From assembly GCF_004745485.1 (NCBI RefSeq), contig NZ_RHFG01000002.1, forward strand, positions 310,001 to 374,000: a stretch of DNA of 64,000 nt. Reading direction: 5' to 3'. Positions 24,618 to 33,198 of the stretch are shown here, piece after piece (position 1 is the stretch's first letter; each line of letters opens with the position of its first letter). A model generated the notes under the pieces. That model was not told where the DNA came from, did no database searches, and saw nothing but the letters and a program-made list of their open reading frames with translations. This DNA is from Brevibacterium sp. S22. Its GTDB lineage: Bacteria; Actinomycetota; Actinomycetes; Actinomycetales; Brevibacteriaceae. The position numbers were made by a program, and so were the translations under genes.

Positions 24618-25313
24618 GTGCCGGTGACAGGCATGCGTCGATTGGGCCGAGACGCCCTGGTCAGCGAGGCGCTGACCGTCCTTGCCGGGAACCCACAGGC
24701 GTCGATGATCGAGCTCTCCCAAACGATCGGCGTCGGCCGCACCACTCTCTATCGGCATTTCGGTGATCGGGAGGCACTCGTCGCCATGGCGGCCCGGCTC
24801 GGTGCCCGGCGATTCGGTGAGGCGGTCATGAGAGCCCGTCCCGGCGAGGGCGATGGGCTGGCCGCTCTCGAGCGGATCTGTGCGGAGCTGTTCACGCTGC
24901 CCGATGTGCTCACGCTGCTGTTCGCGGACAACCCGATCATCACCGATGAGTCCTTCGCCGAGGCGGCCGCGGAGTCCCGTGGGACCGCGGAGTCCCACAC
25001 GGGCGATGGATCTGCGGGTGGCGACGCTGCGCCTGCCGATGACGAGGCCGAGGGCGCGGGCGACGATGCCGATCCGCTCGAAGCTGTCATCGCCAGGGGG
25101 CAGGCGGACGGCTCCATCGATGCGAGCGTGCCGATCGGATGGGCGGCGGCCTTCGTCTACCTCACCATCGGCTCCGGACATCTCTACAGCGTGAGCGTCG
25201 GCGTCGACGATCCGACTGCTCGTGCACGATCCCTCGAGCTGACGACTGCGGCGGTGCGGAAGACCTTGGGTTCCGGTGCCGGCAGTGGGGCATCCGCTGG
25301 GACCGAGCCGTGA
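24618..25313 (+). CDS. TetR-family regulator
   Basis: A 231-residue regulator with an N-terminal helix-turn-helix ('MIELSQTIGVGRTTLYRHFGDREALVAMAAR'). The C-terminal domain is interrupted by a very acidic, Gly/Ala-rich segment (about residues 115-155: 'GDGSAGGDAAPADDEAEGAG') that looks like a disordered loop. A GTG start at 24618 is chosen because it sits just behind the purine-rich AGGGAGGGGG; ATG 24633 is an alternative. It is divergent from the YqeB-like membrane protein, with twin palindromes between, and is followed 50 bases later by a large gene of unknown function. Ligand unknown. Confidence 0.82.
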   Translation: MPVTGMRRLGRDALVSEALTVLAGNPQASMIELSQTIGVGRTTLYRHFGDREALVAMAARLGARRFGEAVMRARPGEGDGLAALERICAELFTLPDVLTLLFADNPIITDESFAEAAAESRGTAESHTGDGSAGGDAAPADDEAEGAGDDADPLEAVIARGQADGSIDASVPIGWAAAFVYLTIGSGHLYSVSVGVDDPTARARSLELTTAAVRKTLGSGAGSGASAGTEP

Positions 25314-25363
25314 GTGCTTGCTACGGTTGATGCTTCCGTCCACCCCTTCGGCAGGAGCCATTT

Positions 25364-27313
25364 GTGTCATCTTTCTTCGAAAGCCCGGAATTCCTCGAGC
25401 AGGCCGCTGCCGGCCGAGTGAGCCACAGTCCCGGCATGGCCGACGAGCTCATGCAGGAGATGGCGCCGTTCCTCAAGGCCGAAGGCATCGACATCGATGA
25501 CCCGAATGCGGACTTCACCGAAGCCGAATTCCACGCAGCCATGGAAAAGGCGCAGGCGCAGTACAACCGCCGCCTGTTCACACCGGTCGGAGCCCATCGC
25601 GGGCTGGCGTTGGCCGAGCTGCGGGAGTTCGCTCTCGCCGTTGCCGCCGGAGATGTCGACGGTGCATCGGCGGTCGTGTCCTCACTGCCTTCGGACCCCG
25701 AGGACTTCGCCCCGAGCGTCGCGCAGGTGACCGGTGCGGCCATGGGGTTGGTTGACGAATGGTTCACCGACGAGACCTACGGGCCCAGGCTCGGCGGAGT
25801 CATGGCACCGAAGTGGCGGGCGAAGAAGTCCCGCGCCGTGGCCCGCGACATCCTGGCCCTGGCGCACAAGGGGCGCGTCGTCGACAGCCTCGACCGCCTC
25901 ATCGCCGGCAACAGCGGGCTGCCCGTCCTCGAGGGATCCATGCTCGCCGTCGCCGCCGCAGTCACGCGGCTGAGCAGGGCGAACAAGGTGCCTGCAGAGG
26001 AGGTCGTTGACGAGCTCATGCCTCTGGCCGGCTATCCGGAACCGGTCGCGGGTTCGTGTGCGGGAACATCGGCACAAACCGACGGCGCTGTCCACGATGC
26101 TGAAACGATCCAGGCCGAACTGCCCGCTTGGCTCGGCGGGCAGACCGCGGAGGACCAGCTGCTTGCCGGCGGCGGGTCGGCTGCCGACGCTGAGACGGAT
26201 ATCGACACGCGGATGGACGAGGTCGAAGCGATCGTCCACGAGATGCCGCTCAATCAGCGCTTCCGCGACTGGCTGTCGGACGAACTCGACGACCCCGGCG
26301 AGGATTCCGAGATCTTCGCGTCCGCCCACCTCCTCTTCTGCATCGCCGTGTCCGCCGGCATCTCCATCGAGGAGCCCGAAGGAGTCCTCGACCTCCTCGA
26401 CGTCCTCGAGGGCTTCGCCGCCGATGGCAGCAAGGGCGAAAGTGACAGGTCCACAGCCATCTTCGTCGACAGCCTCGAGGCGCTTGACGACTACCTCCAC
26501 TTCCGCATGGACACCGACGAGGACCCGGCACGCTGGGACGAGGTCCACACACACGCCGAAGCGGCAGGCATGCGGACGGACCCGCTGCCGGCGATGCTCA
26601 TGAACCAGATCGAATCCAGCGCACTCGACGAGGAGGAGGCCGCCGCTCCGCTGCCGTCCAACCTCCTCGTCGATGGGGTCACCGGCCTGCTCGAATGGAT
26701 CGGCGAGGGCCGAGCGGTGACCGGCAAGGGACGCGTGAAGCGTGCCGATATCGCCGAGGTGGTCGCGAAGTTCGACATCAACGCCGTCGGAGTCGCAGCG
26801 AACGCCCGTGTCGAGGACGGCGTCAGGTACGTGCGCAGCATCGACGAGGTGCCCACATTCGACGAGATCTGGAATGTCCTGCAGTTGGCCGGCATCATCG
26901 AACTCACCGGCACAAAGGTCCGCCCGGGCAGTGCCGCCGAGCAGTGGCGTGCCGGTGACGTCCCCGCCGAGACGGCCCTGCCGCTCGTCGGGTCCTTCAT
27001 CCATGAGCTGCTGGGCAATGCTGCGGACATGGTCGGCGACAGCAGTCCGGACACCAGCCGACTCCTGCTCGCTCAGCGCATCGCTGAGATCCTCGACGCC
27101 GAGGCGGCGCCCGAACGCCCCGAGTTGGAGCTGGACGAGGATCTCATTCAGGCGATGGATGAGATGGCGGGGAAGGTGATCGAGACCCTCATCGGATACG
27201 GGATCCTCGAGCGCGCTGCCGATGGTTCGCCGAACGTGCCACGACATTTCCATCGCATCGTCGCCGGTGCCGCGGTCGTGCTGCTCACGGGCTGGGGCCA
27301 CGAGGAGAACTGA
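25364..27313 (+). CDS. Large acidic protein of unknown function
   Basis: A 649-residue protein I do not recognise. It starts at GTG with AGGAG 6 bases upstream. It is strongly acidic and predicted mostly helical, with no signal peptide, membrane segment, Walker motif or cysteine pair. Notable stretches: 'FTEAEFHAAMEKAQAQYNRR', 'APKWRAKKSRAVARDILALA', 'HEMPLNQRFRDWLSDELDD', 'LDALEGFAADGSKGESDRST'-like acidic parts and 'RVKRADIAEVVAKFDINAVG'. 'LNQRFRDWLSDELDDPG' and the later 'TFDEIWNVLQLAGIIEL' look like repeated helical or winged-helix units, which could mean a DNA- or protein-binding scaffold. It lies 50 bases after the TetR gene and may share its transcript. Codon use matches its neighbours, so recent transfer is unlikely. 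Confidence 0.7.
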   Translation: MSSFFESPEFLEQAAAGRVSHSPGMADELMQEMAPFLKAEGIDIDDPNADFTEAEFHAAMEKAQAQYNRRLFTPVGAHRGLALAELREFALAVAAGDVDGASAVVSSLPSDPEDFAPSVAQVTGAAMGLVDEWFTDETYGPRLGGVMAPKWRAKKSRAVARDILALAHKGRVVDSLDRLIAGNSGLPVLEGSMLAVAAAVTRLSRANKVPAEEVVDELMPLAGYPEPVAGSCAGTSAQTDGAVHDAETIQAELPAWLGGQTAEDQLLAGGGSAADAETDIDTRMDEVEAIVHEMPLNQRFRDWLSDELDDPGEDSEIFASAHLLFCIAVSAGISIEEPEGVLDLLDVLEGFAADGSKGESDRSTAIFVDSLEALDDYLHFRMDTDEDPARWDEVHTHAEAAGMRTDPLPAMLMNQIESSALDEEEAAAPLPSNLLVDGVTGLLEWIGEGRAVTGKGRVKRADIAEVVAKFDINAVGVAANARVEDGVRYVRSIDEVPTFDEIWNVLQLAGIIELTGTKVRPGSAAEQWRAGDVPAETALPLVGSFIHELLGNAADMVGDSSPDTSRLLLAQRIAEILDAEAAPERPELELDEDLIQAMDEMAGKVIETLIGYGILERAADGSPNVPRHFHRIVAGAAVVLLTGWGHEEN

Positions 27314-27329
27314 GATTTCCGGGAAATGG

Positions 27330-27358
27330 TTGCACCTCCTGTGATCTCAGGTTAGGCT
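27330..27358 (+). promoter_or_regulatory. Promoter TTGCAC-17-TAGGCT for the iron-uptake operon
   Basis: The -35 TTGCAC (27330-27335) and -10 TAGGCT (27353-27358) are 17 bases apart. The -10 lies inside the iron box, so a bound DtxR/IdeR repressor would block polymerase directly. Confidence 0.55.
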
Positions 27359-27365
27359 CACCTAT
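27347..27365. promoter_or_regulatory. DtxR/IdeR-type iron box
   Basis: TCAGGTTAGGCTCACCTAT matches the 19-base consensus TTAGGTTAGSCTAACCTAA at 16 of 19 positions. It lies 116 bases upstream of the siderophore-interacting gene and overlaps its best -10. Repression when iron is plentiful is expected from the known behaviour of this regulator family. Confidence 0.8.
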
Positions 27366-27481
27366 GAGATATAGGGAACATCGGTCTTGTCTAAGGCAGT
27401 TGACACACCTGCTTGAAGTGTTGAGTCCGACTACTCTGTGTCTCACTGTTTCATACGTCAAGAACCCTCGGAGCTGAATAC

Positions 27482-29473
27482 ATGCCGCGTACTTCCAGGC
27501 CTCTGCAGGTGCTGCCGATCATCCTGCGCGAGGTGGAAGTCACCGGCATCGCGGACATCACCCCCAATATGCGACGCCTGACAGTGGCCGGCGATCAATT
27601 GGCGGAGGCTGATGTCGACGGGATGGCACGGCCTGCATTCCGCTCCGAGGGCTTCGACGATCACGTGAAACTCGTCATCCCGCCGCCCGACGGCACCGAC
27701 TTCGACATCGGCGAGCAGGAGGAGTTCCGCTTCAAGTGGAACCGTGAAGCCCTCAACCGCGCCCGTGACTACACCGTCCGCAGCGTCGATCCCGAGAACA
27801 ACTCCTTCACCTTCGATGTCGTCCGACACGATTCCGGTCTCGCCTCGGACTGGGCCTTCGGCGCTGCGATCGGTCAGCGCATCAGCTTCGCAGGGCCGAA
27901 GACCTGCGCCGGCCTGGCCGACGGCATCGACTTCAACCTCCTCGTCGCCGACGAGACGGCGCTGCCCGCCGTCGGACGGTGGCTCGAAGAGGCTCCTGCA
28001 GGCACCCGCGGCCACATCATCGTCGAAGTCCCCACCGCCGACGACATCCAGGACATCCCCACCGAGGCGGACGTCGAGATCGACTGGCTCATCCGCGGCT
28101 CTACAGCTCCGGGCGAATCGACCCTGCTGTATGAAGCCGTGAAGAACCTGGACCTGCCCGCAGGTCGCACCTTCGCGTGGTGCGCGGGCGAGACGCTGAC
28201 CATCGCACCCATCCGCCGCTATCTGCGCCGGGATGTCGGCCTACCCAAGGAAGACGTCGAGGTCGTCGGCTACTGGCGGAAGCTGCCGGCAGAGCGCCGC
28301 GCCGAGGTCGGCAGTCACACCGTCACTGACCAGAGCCCCGTCGCCGACCGCAGCACCATCGCCGAGGCGGCCGCCCCCACTTCTGGTGCGTCTCCCGCCG
28401 CCGGCGCCCCCACGTCCGGCACCGTTACTGCTATCGTCAGCTCCCCTGGCTCCATGGCCGGGACCTCCTCCACGGATGGGACCGGCTCCACGGACGGCGC
28501 AGCCGCCTCGGCGAGCCCCGAATCCTCTCTCGACGTTCTCGAACAGGTCCATGAGATGACCGAGATCCTGCCCCCGATCATCACCCGCGCGGCCGTGACT
28601 TTCGGCCTCAACGACCTCATCGCCGGAGGCATCACCACCGCTGAGGCGATCGCGGCCGAGACCGGCATCGACACTGACGGCATCCGCGTCGTCCTCACCG
28701 CGATGTGCTCACTCGGACTGCTCGAACGCGAGGGTGAGGGCTACCGGAACACCCCGACCGGTGCGGTGCTCACGAGCGAAGGCTCGGCCGACGGCCTCGA
28801 CCTCGGGGATTCGGCGCTGCTCGATCTCTTCTCCATCGTCGATCTCATCGACGTCCTCCGCGGCGGGTTCGCGGCCAGGACCTCGCGAGCCTCGGCGACG
28901 CAGGCGCTGACCTGGCACGACCAGCGTGCCGCCGATGAGAACCTCGATGCAGCCCACCGCAGCCGCACCCTCGACCACCTCCGATACGTCCTCGACATCA
29001 TCCTCGACCTCGAGCCCATCGCGACCGCGTCGAGCGTCGCCCTGACCGGCGATGCCGGCGCCGAGGTGGCCGCCGCCCTGACCCGGAAGGCACCCGAATC
29101 CGGGCGCACCATCCACACCCCCGCCGCCGCCGCGGCGCTGACCGGCGAACAGGCCTGGCCGAAGGTCGAGGCGACCCTCGTCCTCGCGGGCCTGACCGGT
29201 CGCTCGCGGGTCGAGGCCCGCGGTCTGCTTGCGCGCGTGATCGAGAACAGCGACAGCCTCGTCGTCGTCGAACCCTTCACAGACGAGGCCGAAGTCGACG
29301 ACCACCAGGCCGAAGAGCTCGTGGCCACCTTCACCACCACCGGCCACGCCTCATGGACGAGCCGCGAGGTGCGAGAACTCCTCGTCGAGCTCGGAATCGC
29401 CTCCGTCGATGTCGTCGACATCGGTTGGGGCTTCGGACGATTCCACCGCGCCGTCATCGCCGGCAGACGCTGA
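27482..29473 (+). CDS. Siderophore-interacting ferric reductase fused to a methyltransferase-like domain
   Basis: A 663-residue two-part protein. Residues 1-280 are a siderophore-interacting protein: the FAD-binding pattern 'ARDYTVRSVDPENNSFTFDVV', 'PGESTLLYEAVKNLDLPAGR' and 'FAWCAGETLTIAPIRRYLRR'. Such proteins reduce Fe(III)-siderophores in the cytoplasm to release iron. A Ser/Thr/Gly/Pro-rich linker (about 285-345) joins a C-terminal half starting 'SLDVLEQVHEMTEILPPIIT'. That half has a winged-helix dimerisation domain and a Rossmann-like segment typical of small-molecule O-methyltransferases. The canonical SAM-binding glycine motif is missing; 'SSVALTGDAGAEVAAALTRK' occupies its place, so this half may be inactive or regulatory. 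It is controlled by an iron box and followed by a siderophore-binding lipoprotein. Confidence 0.8.
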   Translation: MPRTSRPLQVLPIILREVEVTGIADITPNMRRLTVAGDQLAEADVDGMARPAFRSEGFDDHVKLVIPPPDGTDFDIGEQEEFRFKWNREALNRARDYTVRSVDPENNSFTFDVVRHDSGLASDWAFGAAIGQRISFAGPKTCAGLADGIDFNLLVADETALPAVGRWLEEAPAGTRGHIIVEVPTADDIQDIPTEADVEIDWLIRGSTAPGESTLLYEAVKNLDLPAGRTFAWCAGETLTIAPIRRYLRRDVGLPKEDVEVVGYWRKLPAERRAEVGSHTVTDQSPVADRSTIAEAAAPTSGASPAAGAPTSGTVTAIVSSPGSMAGTSSTDGTGSTDGAAASASPESSLDVLEQVHEMTEILPPIITRAAVTFGLNDLIAGGITTAEAIAAETGIDTDGIRVVLTAMCSLGLLEREGEGYRNTPTGAVLTSEGSADGLDLGDSALLDLFSIVDLIDVLRGGFAARTSRASATQALTWHDQRAADENLDAAHRSRTLDHLRYVLDIILDLEPIATASSVALTGDAGAEVAAALTRKAPESGRTIHTPAAAAALTGEQAWPKVEATLVLAGLTGRSRVEARGLLARVIENSDSLVVVEPFTDEAEVDDHQAEELVATFTTTGHASWTSREVRELLVELGIASVDVVDIGWGFGRFHRAVIAGRR

Positions 29474-29570
29474 GTCCTGGCCGACGCCGGCAGACAGATT
29501 TCCACCGTGGAACCGAACCATCGGAACTGATCGAGCCGATGGTTCGCCTGACAGAAAGACACAGGTTGGC

Positions 29571-30587
29571 ATGAGAATCAATGGCATCAGAGGTGCCGTG
29601 GTCGCAGGTGCCGCAGGCTTGGCGCTGCTTGCCGGCTGCGGAGGCGGCGGCGACGCGGAGGCCTCTGGCGAGGCTTCGAACGAGACGCGCACGGTCACCG
29701 ACTCGAGCGGGACCGAGGTCGAGGTGCCTGCCGACCCGCAGAGCATCGTCACGCTCCACTACGCGGCGACGGAGACGCTCATGGACCTCGACTTCCCGCC
29801 CGTGAGGCAGGGTGCGTTCGTGGAAACGGGCGTGCCGGAAGAATGGGTGGACCAGTTGGGCGAGATTCCGGTGGTTGCTCAGGAGGAGCCGGATCTCGAG
29901 AAGATCGCCGAGGCGGAACCCGACCTCATTCTGTCGCCGAATACGCAGGAACCCGAGATGATCGAGCAGCTGCAGGAGATCGCTCCCGTCTACCAATTCA
30001 CTCTGCGCGGCGGCGATCGTGGGAAATGGAAGCAGCGCGTCGAGGAAGTCGCCGAGGCGATCAATCGATCCGACGAACTCGAAGCGCTCGACAGCGAGTT
30101 CGAAGCCGAGCAGAAGCGGATCGCCGATGAGTACGCCGATGTCACGAAGGGCACGACGATCGGCGCGGCCTCATCATTCGAAGACAACTCCGCCTTCCTG
30201 TGGGGCAGTGAGAACATGCTCGGCACCATCCTCAGCCCGCTCGGCTTCGACTGGTCGGCTGACGAGGACACGATGGTGGAGAAGTACGGCGAGGCCGCGC
30301 AGGGCGGCAATAAGTCAGGAAAGGTCGAGCCGGAGGCACAGATCTCCATGGAGGTCCTCGACAAGAGCCTGAGCGATGCCGACATCATCTTCGTCAACTC
30401 CGATCTGCGCGGTGACTACGACGAGCTGACCACGACGCTGACGGAATCGGCGGTGTTCAAGGAGCTGCCCGCGGCCGAGGCCGGCCATGTCTACCCGATC
30501 GGCAAGGCAACGATCGCCGGCTACTCCGATGCGGAATACGGACTGAAGATGGCGGAGGAGGCCCTCCAGGAGTACCAGAAGGACTGA
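29571..30587 (+). CDS. Fe(III)-siderophore ABC-transporter substrate-binding lipoprotein
   Basis: A 338-residue lipoprotein. Residues 1-22 form a signal peptide ending in the lipobox 'LALLAGC', so Cys is the lipidated residue; a Gly-rich tether follows. The mature part has the cluster III (FepB/FhuD) pattern: 'TRTVTDSSGTEVEVPADPQSI', 'IAEAEPDLILSPNTQEPEMI', a long backbone helix and 'AYPIGKATIAGYSD'-like C-terminal features. It captures a ferric siderophore outside the cell. No permease or ATPase genes are beside it, so it must use components encoded elsewhere. It lies 97 bases after the reductase gene on the same strand and is probably in the same iron-regulated transcript. Confidence 0.88.
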   Translation: MRINGIRGAVVAGAAGLALLAGCGGGGDAEASGEASNETRTVTDSSGTEVEVPADPQSIVTLHYAATETLMDLDFPPVRQGAFVETGVPEEWVDQLGEIPVVAQEEPDLEKIAEAEPDLILSPNTQEPEMIEQLQEIAPVYQFTLRGGDRGKWKQRVEEVAEAINRSDELEALDSEFEAEQKRIADEYADVTKGTTIGAASSFEDNSAFLWGSENMLGTILSPLGFDWSADEDTMVEKYGEAAQGGNKSGKVEPEAQISMEVLDKSLSDADIIFVNSDLRGDYDELTTTLTESAVFKELPAAEAGHVYPIGKATIAGYSDAEYGLKMAEEALQEYQKD

Positions 30588-30600
30588 TCAGCTTCGTGAC

Positions 30601-31056
30601 TCAGCCGGATCCGGGCCGGTGCCCTTCCGCCTCGTCGAGGATGAGCAGCGACCGGGAGGACACGACGCCGGCGACTTCGTGGATCCGGCGCAGGATGACC
30701 TGTGAGAGCGCCGTGTTGTCCGGAGCATTGACAGTGACCAGGGCGTCGATGTCACCGCTGACGGCCTGCACCTTCTCGACGAAGGGCAGGGCGGCCAGGT
30801 CATCGCGGACCTGCGGCCACGGACGCTCGCCGATCTTGACGACGACGACCGCGGTCACGGTCATGCCGAGGGCTCCGCGGTCCACCTCGGCGGTGAATTT
30901 CCTGATCGCACCCGATTCGATGAGGGTGGTGAAGCGCTTATGCGCGGCGGAACGGGAGATATGGACGCGTTCGGCCAGCTGGCGCACGCTCAGGCGCGAA
31001 TCCTCGACGAGGGCGGCGATGATGCTGCGGTCGATGTCATCGAGGTCGAATGCCAC
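30601..31056 (-). CDS. Lrp/AsnC-family regulator
   Basis: A 151-residue regulator: an N-terminal helix-turn-helix ('LDDIDRSIIAALVEDSRLSVRQLAERVHISRSAAHKRF') followed by a RAM ligand domain ('VVVVKIGERPWPQVRDDLAALPFVEKVQAVSGDIDAL'). A GTG start at 31056 is chosen because AAGGAG precedes it and the length then equals the family norm. It converges with the siderophore-binding gene (13 bases apart) and is divergent from the etfBA-cytochrome operon across 375 bases. It therefore may control that operon in response to an amino acid; ligand unknown. Confidence 0.88.
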   Translation of the reverse strand: MAFDLDDIDRSIIAALVEDSRLSVRQLAERVHISRSAAHKRFTTLIESGAIRKFTAEVDRGALGMTVTAVVVVKIGERPWPQVRDDLAALPFVEKVQAVSGDIDALVTVNAPDNTALSQVILRRIHEVAGVVSSRSLLILDEAEGHRPGSG

Positions 31057-31431
31057 GGGGCGCTCCTTCACCGTTGATGTTCGCGTCCTGCCCGCCCGAA
31101 CCGAAGCGGTGTCGGTCGGGAGAGGTCGGTCTGACCGCATGCTCACGGCCTGACCCCATTCTAGGGCCCCGCCCCTGCACGGGAGGTGTCGCCGCCTCGG
31201 CGCGGGGCCGCTCCTTCTTCGGCGCGAAGCCTGCTTGGGGTATTGGACAAATTCTGTCGATCGTTCGTACAGTAACGAGCACGTCTGTGGTTCCCAGCAC
31301 GTACCATGGATCGTGGACACATGATCGGTTCCGTCTGGACCCGGTCAACGGACGGAAATCAGCCACCTGTAGATTATGAGACGAAAGTCTCATTGCAGCT
31401 GGAGCTGCTTCACGAACCTAAGGAGTCATCC
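31057..31431. other. Lrp / etfB divergent intergenic region
   Basis: This 375-base region holds a possible etfB promoter (TTGGAC 31243-31248, TACAGT 31268-31273, spacer 19) and a CCGCCTCGGC copy at 31192-31201. It also holds a short inverted repeat just upstream of etfB (31376-31393). No convincing small gene is seen. Confidence 0.45.
31376..31393. promoter_or_regulatory. Inverted repeat ATGAGACgaaaGTCTCAT upstream of etfB
   Basis: A perfect 7-base-pair stem with a GAAA loop (a stable tetraloop), ending 38 bases before the etfB start and inside the probable transcript. It could be an operator or an RNA element. Confidence 0.45.
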
Positions 31432-32208
31432 TTGAAGATCGCGGTGTTGGTCAAAGAGGTCCCGGATACCTACGGCGACCGCAAACTGAACTTGGAAACC
31501 GGGCTCGCCGATCGCGGTGCCTCGGAAGCCGTCCTCGATGAGATCGGTGAGCGCGCCCTCGAGGTCGCACTGACCCAGAAAGACAGTGACGGCGACACCG
31601 AGGTGACCGTCATCTCGATGGCACCGGACACCGCGACCGCGACGATCCGCAAGGGCCTGGCCATGGGTGCGGACAATGCTGTGCACGTGGCTGATGAAAG
31701 TCTGGCAGGAGCCGACCTCGGTCTCACAGCCGAGGTGCTCGCCGCCGCCCTGCGCCGCGGCGAATACGACCTCGTCGTCACCGGGAACGTCTCGACCGAC
31801 GGCAACGGCGGAATGATCCCCGCGATGCTCGCCGAGCACCTCGACTACCCGCACGTGACCGGTCTGTCGACCGTGGAGCTGGCCGACGGCAAGGTCGCGG
31901 GCACTCGCGGCGTCGAAGGCGGCCAGCAGCAGGTCTCGGCCGAACTTCCGGCCGTCATCTCCATCACCGAGGCGCTGCCCGAAGCCCGTTTCCCGAACTT
32001 CAAGGGCATCATGGCCGCGAAGAAGAAGCCCTTCGAAGTCATCAGCCTGTCCGATCTCGACATCGACGCCGAGGACCAGTCCGTGGCCCGGTCGATCATG
32101 GTCACCGTCGCCGAGAAGCCGCCGCGTGAGGCCGGCGAGAAGGTCGTCGACGAAGGCAATGGCGGAGTCGAACTCGCCGAATACCTCACCAAGAACCGTC
32201 TGGCCTAA
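31432..32208 (+). CDS. etfB: Electron-transfer flavoprotein beta subunit
   Basis: A 258-residue ETF beta chain ('[20 protein letters not shown]' at the N-terminus, then '[28 protein letters not shown]' and '[29 protein letters not shown]'). It forms the heterodimer with EtfA that collects electrons from acyl-CoA and related dehydrogenases. A TTG start at 31432 is chosen because AAGGAG lies 6 bases upstream and the conserved 'KIAVLVKEV' begins at once. It is first in an etfB-etfA-cytochrome operon. The ETF probably serves fatty-acid or amino-acid oxidation, not the oxygen-using sarcosine oxidase further along. Confidence 0.92.
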   Translation: MKIAVLVKEVPDTYGDRKLNLETGLADRGASEAVLDEIGERALEVALTQKDSDGDTEVTVISMAPDTATATIRKGLAMGADNAVHVADESLAGADLGLTAEVLAAALRRGEYDLVVTGNVSTDGNGGMIPAMLAEHLDYPHVTGLSTVELADGKVAGTRGVEGGQQQVSAELPAVISITEALPEARFPNFKGIMAAKKKPFEVISLSDLDIDAEDQSVARSIMVTVAEKPPREAGEKVVDEGNGGVELAEYLTKNRLA

Positions 32209-32219
32209 GGAGAATCGTC

Positions 32220-33197
32220 ATGTCAGAATTCCCGCAGGATTCCATTCTCGTCGTCCTCACTGCCGATGCCGAGGGCCAATTGGAGAAGCCGGCCGCCGAA
32301 CTGCTCGGCGGTGCCGCTGAGATCGGCTCGCCTGTCGCCCTCGTGCTCGCCGCCGGCAGCGCCGACGCCGCTGCCGAGAAGGCCGCCGAACTCGGTGCCA
32401 CCGCGACACTGACCGCTGCAGTCACCGAGGGCAACCTCGGCACCGCGGCCGTCGACGCCGTGGCCGCAGCCGCCGAGCTCACCGCTCCCGACGCCGTTCT
32501 CGTGCCCAATACGCTCGACGGGCGTGACATCGCCGGCCGCTATGCCGTGCGCAGCGGATCGGCTGTATCCGTCGACGCCACCGGACTCGAGCGCGACTCC
32601 GAGGGCATCGTGGCAGGCCACTCCGTCTACGGCGGCGGCTACACCGCGTCGTCGGCTCCGACCTTCGGTGCCCCCATCGTCACCGTGCGTCTGGGCGCGA
32701 TCGAAGCCCGCGCCGAAGCGCAGTCGGCGAACACGCAGGCCCTCGATGTCGCCGATTCGGGTAAGCGCTCTGCAGCGATCGATTCGTTCGAAGCCGTCGT
32801 CGAGACTTCCTCACGTCCCGAACTGCGCGGTGCGCAGAAGGTCGTCTCCGGTGGCCGCGGTGTCGGCTCGGAGGAGTCCTTCGAACTCGTCGGCGATTTC
32901 GCCGACACCCTCGGCGCTGCCGTCGGTGCTTCCCGTGCGGCCGTCGACGCCGGCTACATCGCGCAGTCGCACCAGGTCGGTCAGACCGGTGTGTCCGTGT
33001 CCCCGCAGCTCTATGTCGCGCTCGGCATCTCCGGTGCGATTCAGCACAAGGCCGGAATGCAGACCTCGAAGACCATCGTTGCGGTCAACAAGGACGGAGA
33101 AGCCCCGATCTTCGACATCGCCGACTTCGGCGTCGTCGGCGACCTGTTCAAGGTCGTTCCCCAGGCCATCGAATCACTGAACGAGAACAAGTCCTGA
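32220..33197 (+). CDS. etfA: Electron-transfer flavoprotein alpha subunit
   Basis: A 325-residue ETF alpha chain. The C-terminal FAD-binding region is well conserved: '[21 protein letters not shown]', '[20 protein letters not shown]', '[20 protein letters not shown]' and '[20 protein letters not shown]'. The N-terminal half shows the usual alpha/beta fold but is Ala-rich. The ATG follows TAAGGAGAATC, 11 bases after etfB. The next gene, the cytochrome b, starts just 1 base after the stop, so co-translation is likely. Confidence 0.92.
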   Translation: MSEFPQDSILVVLTADAEGQLEKPAAELLGGAAEIGSPVALVLAAGSADAAAEKAAELGATATLTAAVTEGNLGTAAVDAVAAAAELTAPDAVLVPNTLDGRDIAGRYAVRSGSAVSVDATGLERDSEGIVAGHSVYGGGYTASSAPTFGAPIVTVRLGAIEARAEAQSANTQALDVADSGKRSAAIDSFEAVVETSSRPELRGAQKVVSGGRGVGSEESFELVGDFADTLGAAVGASRAAVDAGYIAQSHQVGQTGVSVSPQLYVALGISGAIQHKAGMQTSKTIVAVNKDGEAPIFDIADFGVVGDLFKVVPQAIESLNENKS

Positions 33198-33198
33198 T

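Noticed and set aside
25682-27301. 539-codon frame antisense to the large unknown protein
   Set aside because: The sense frame has a strong ribosome site and normal codon use; the antisense product is Arg/Asp-rich with no pattern.
30588-30600. Terminator between the siderophore-binding and Lrp genes
   Set aside because: Only 13 bases separate the two stop codons, and no stem can be formed there.
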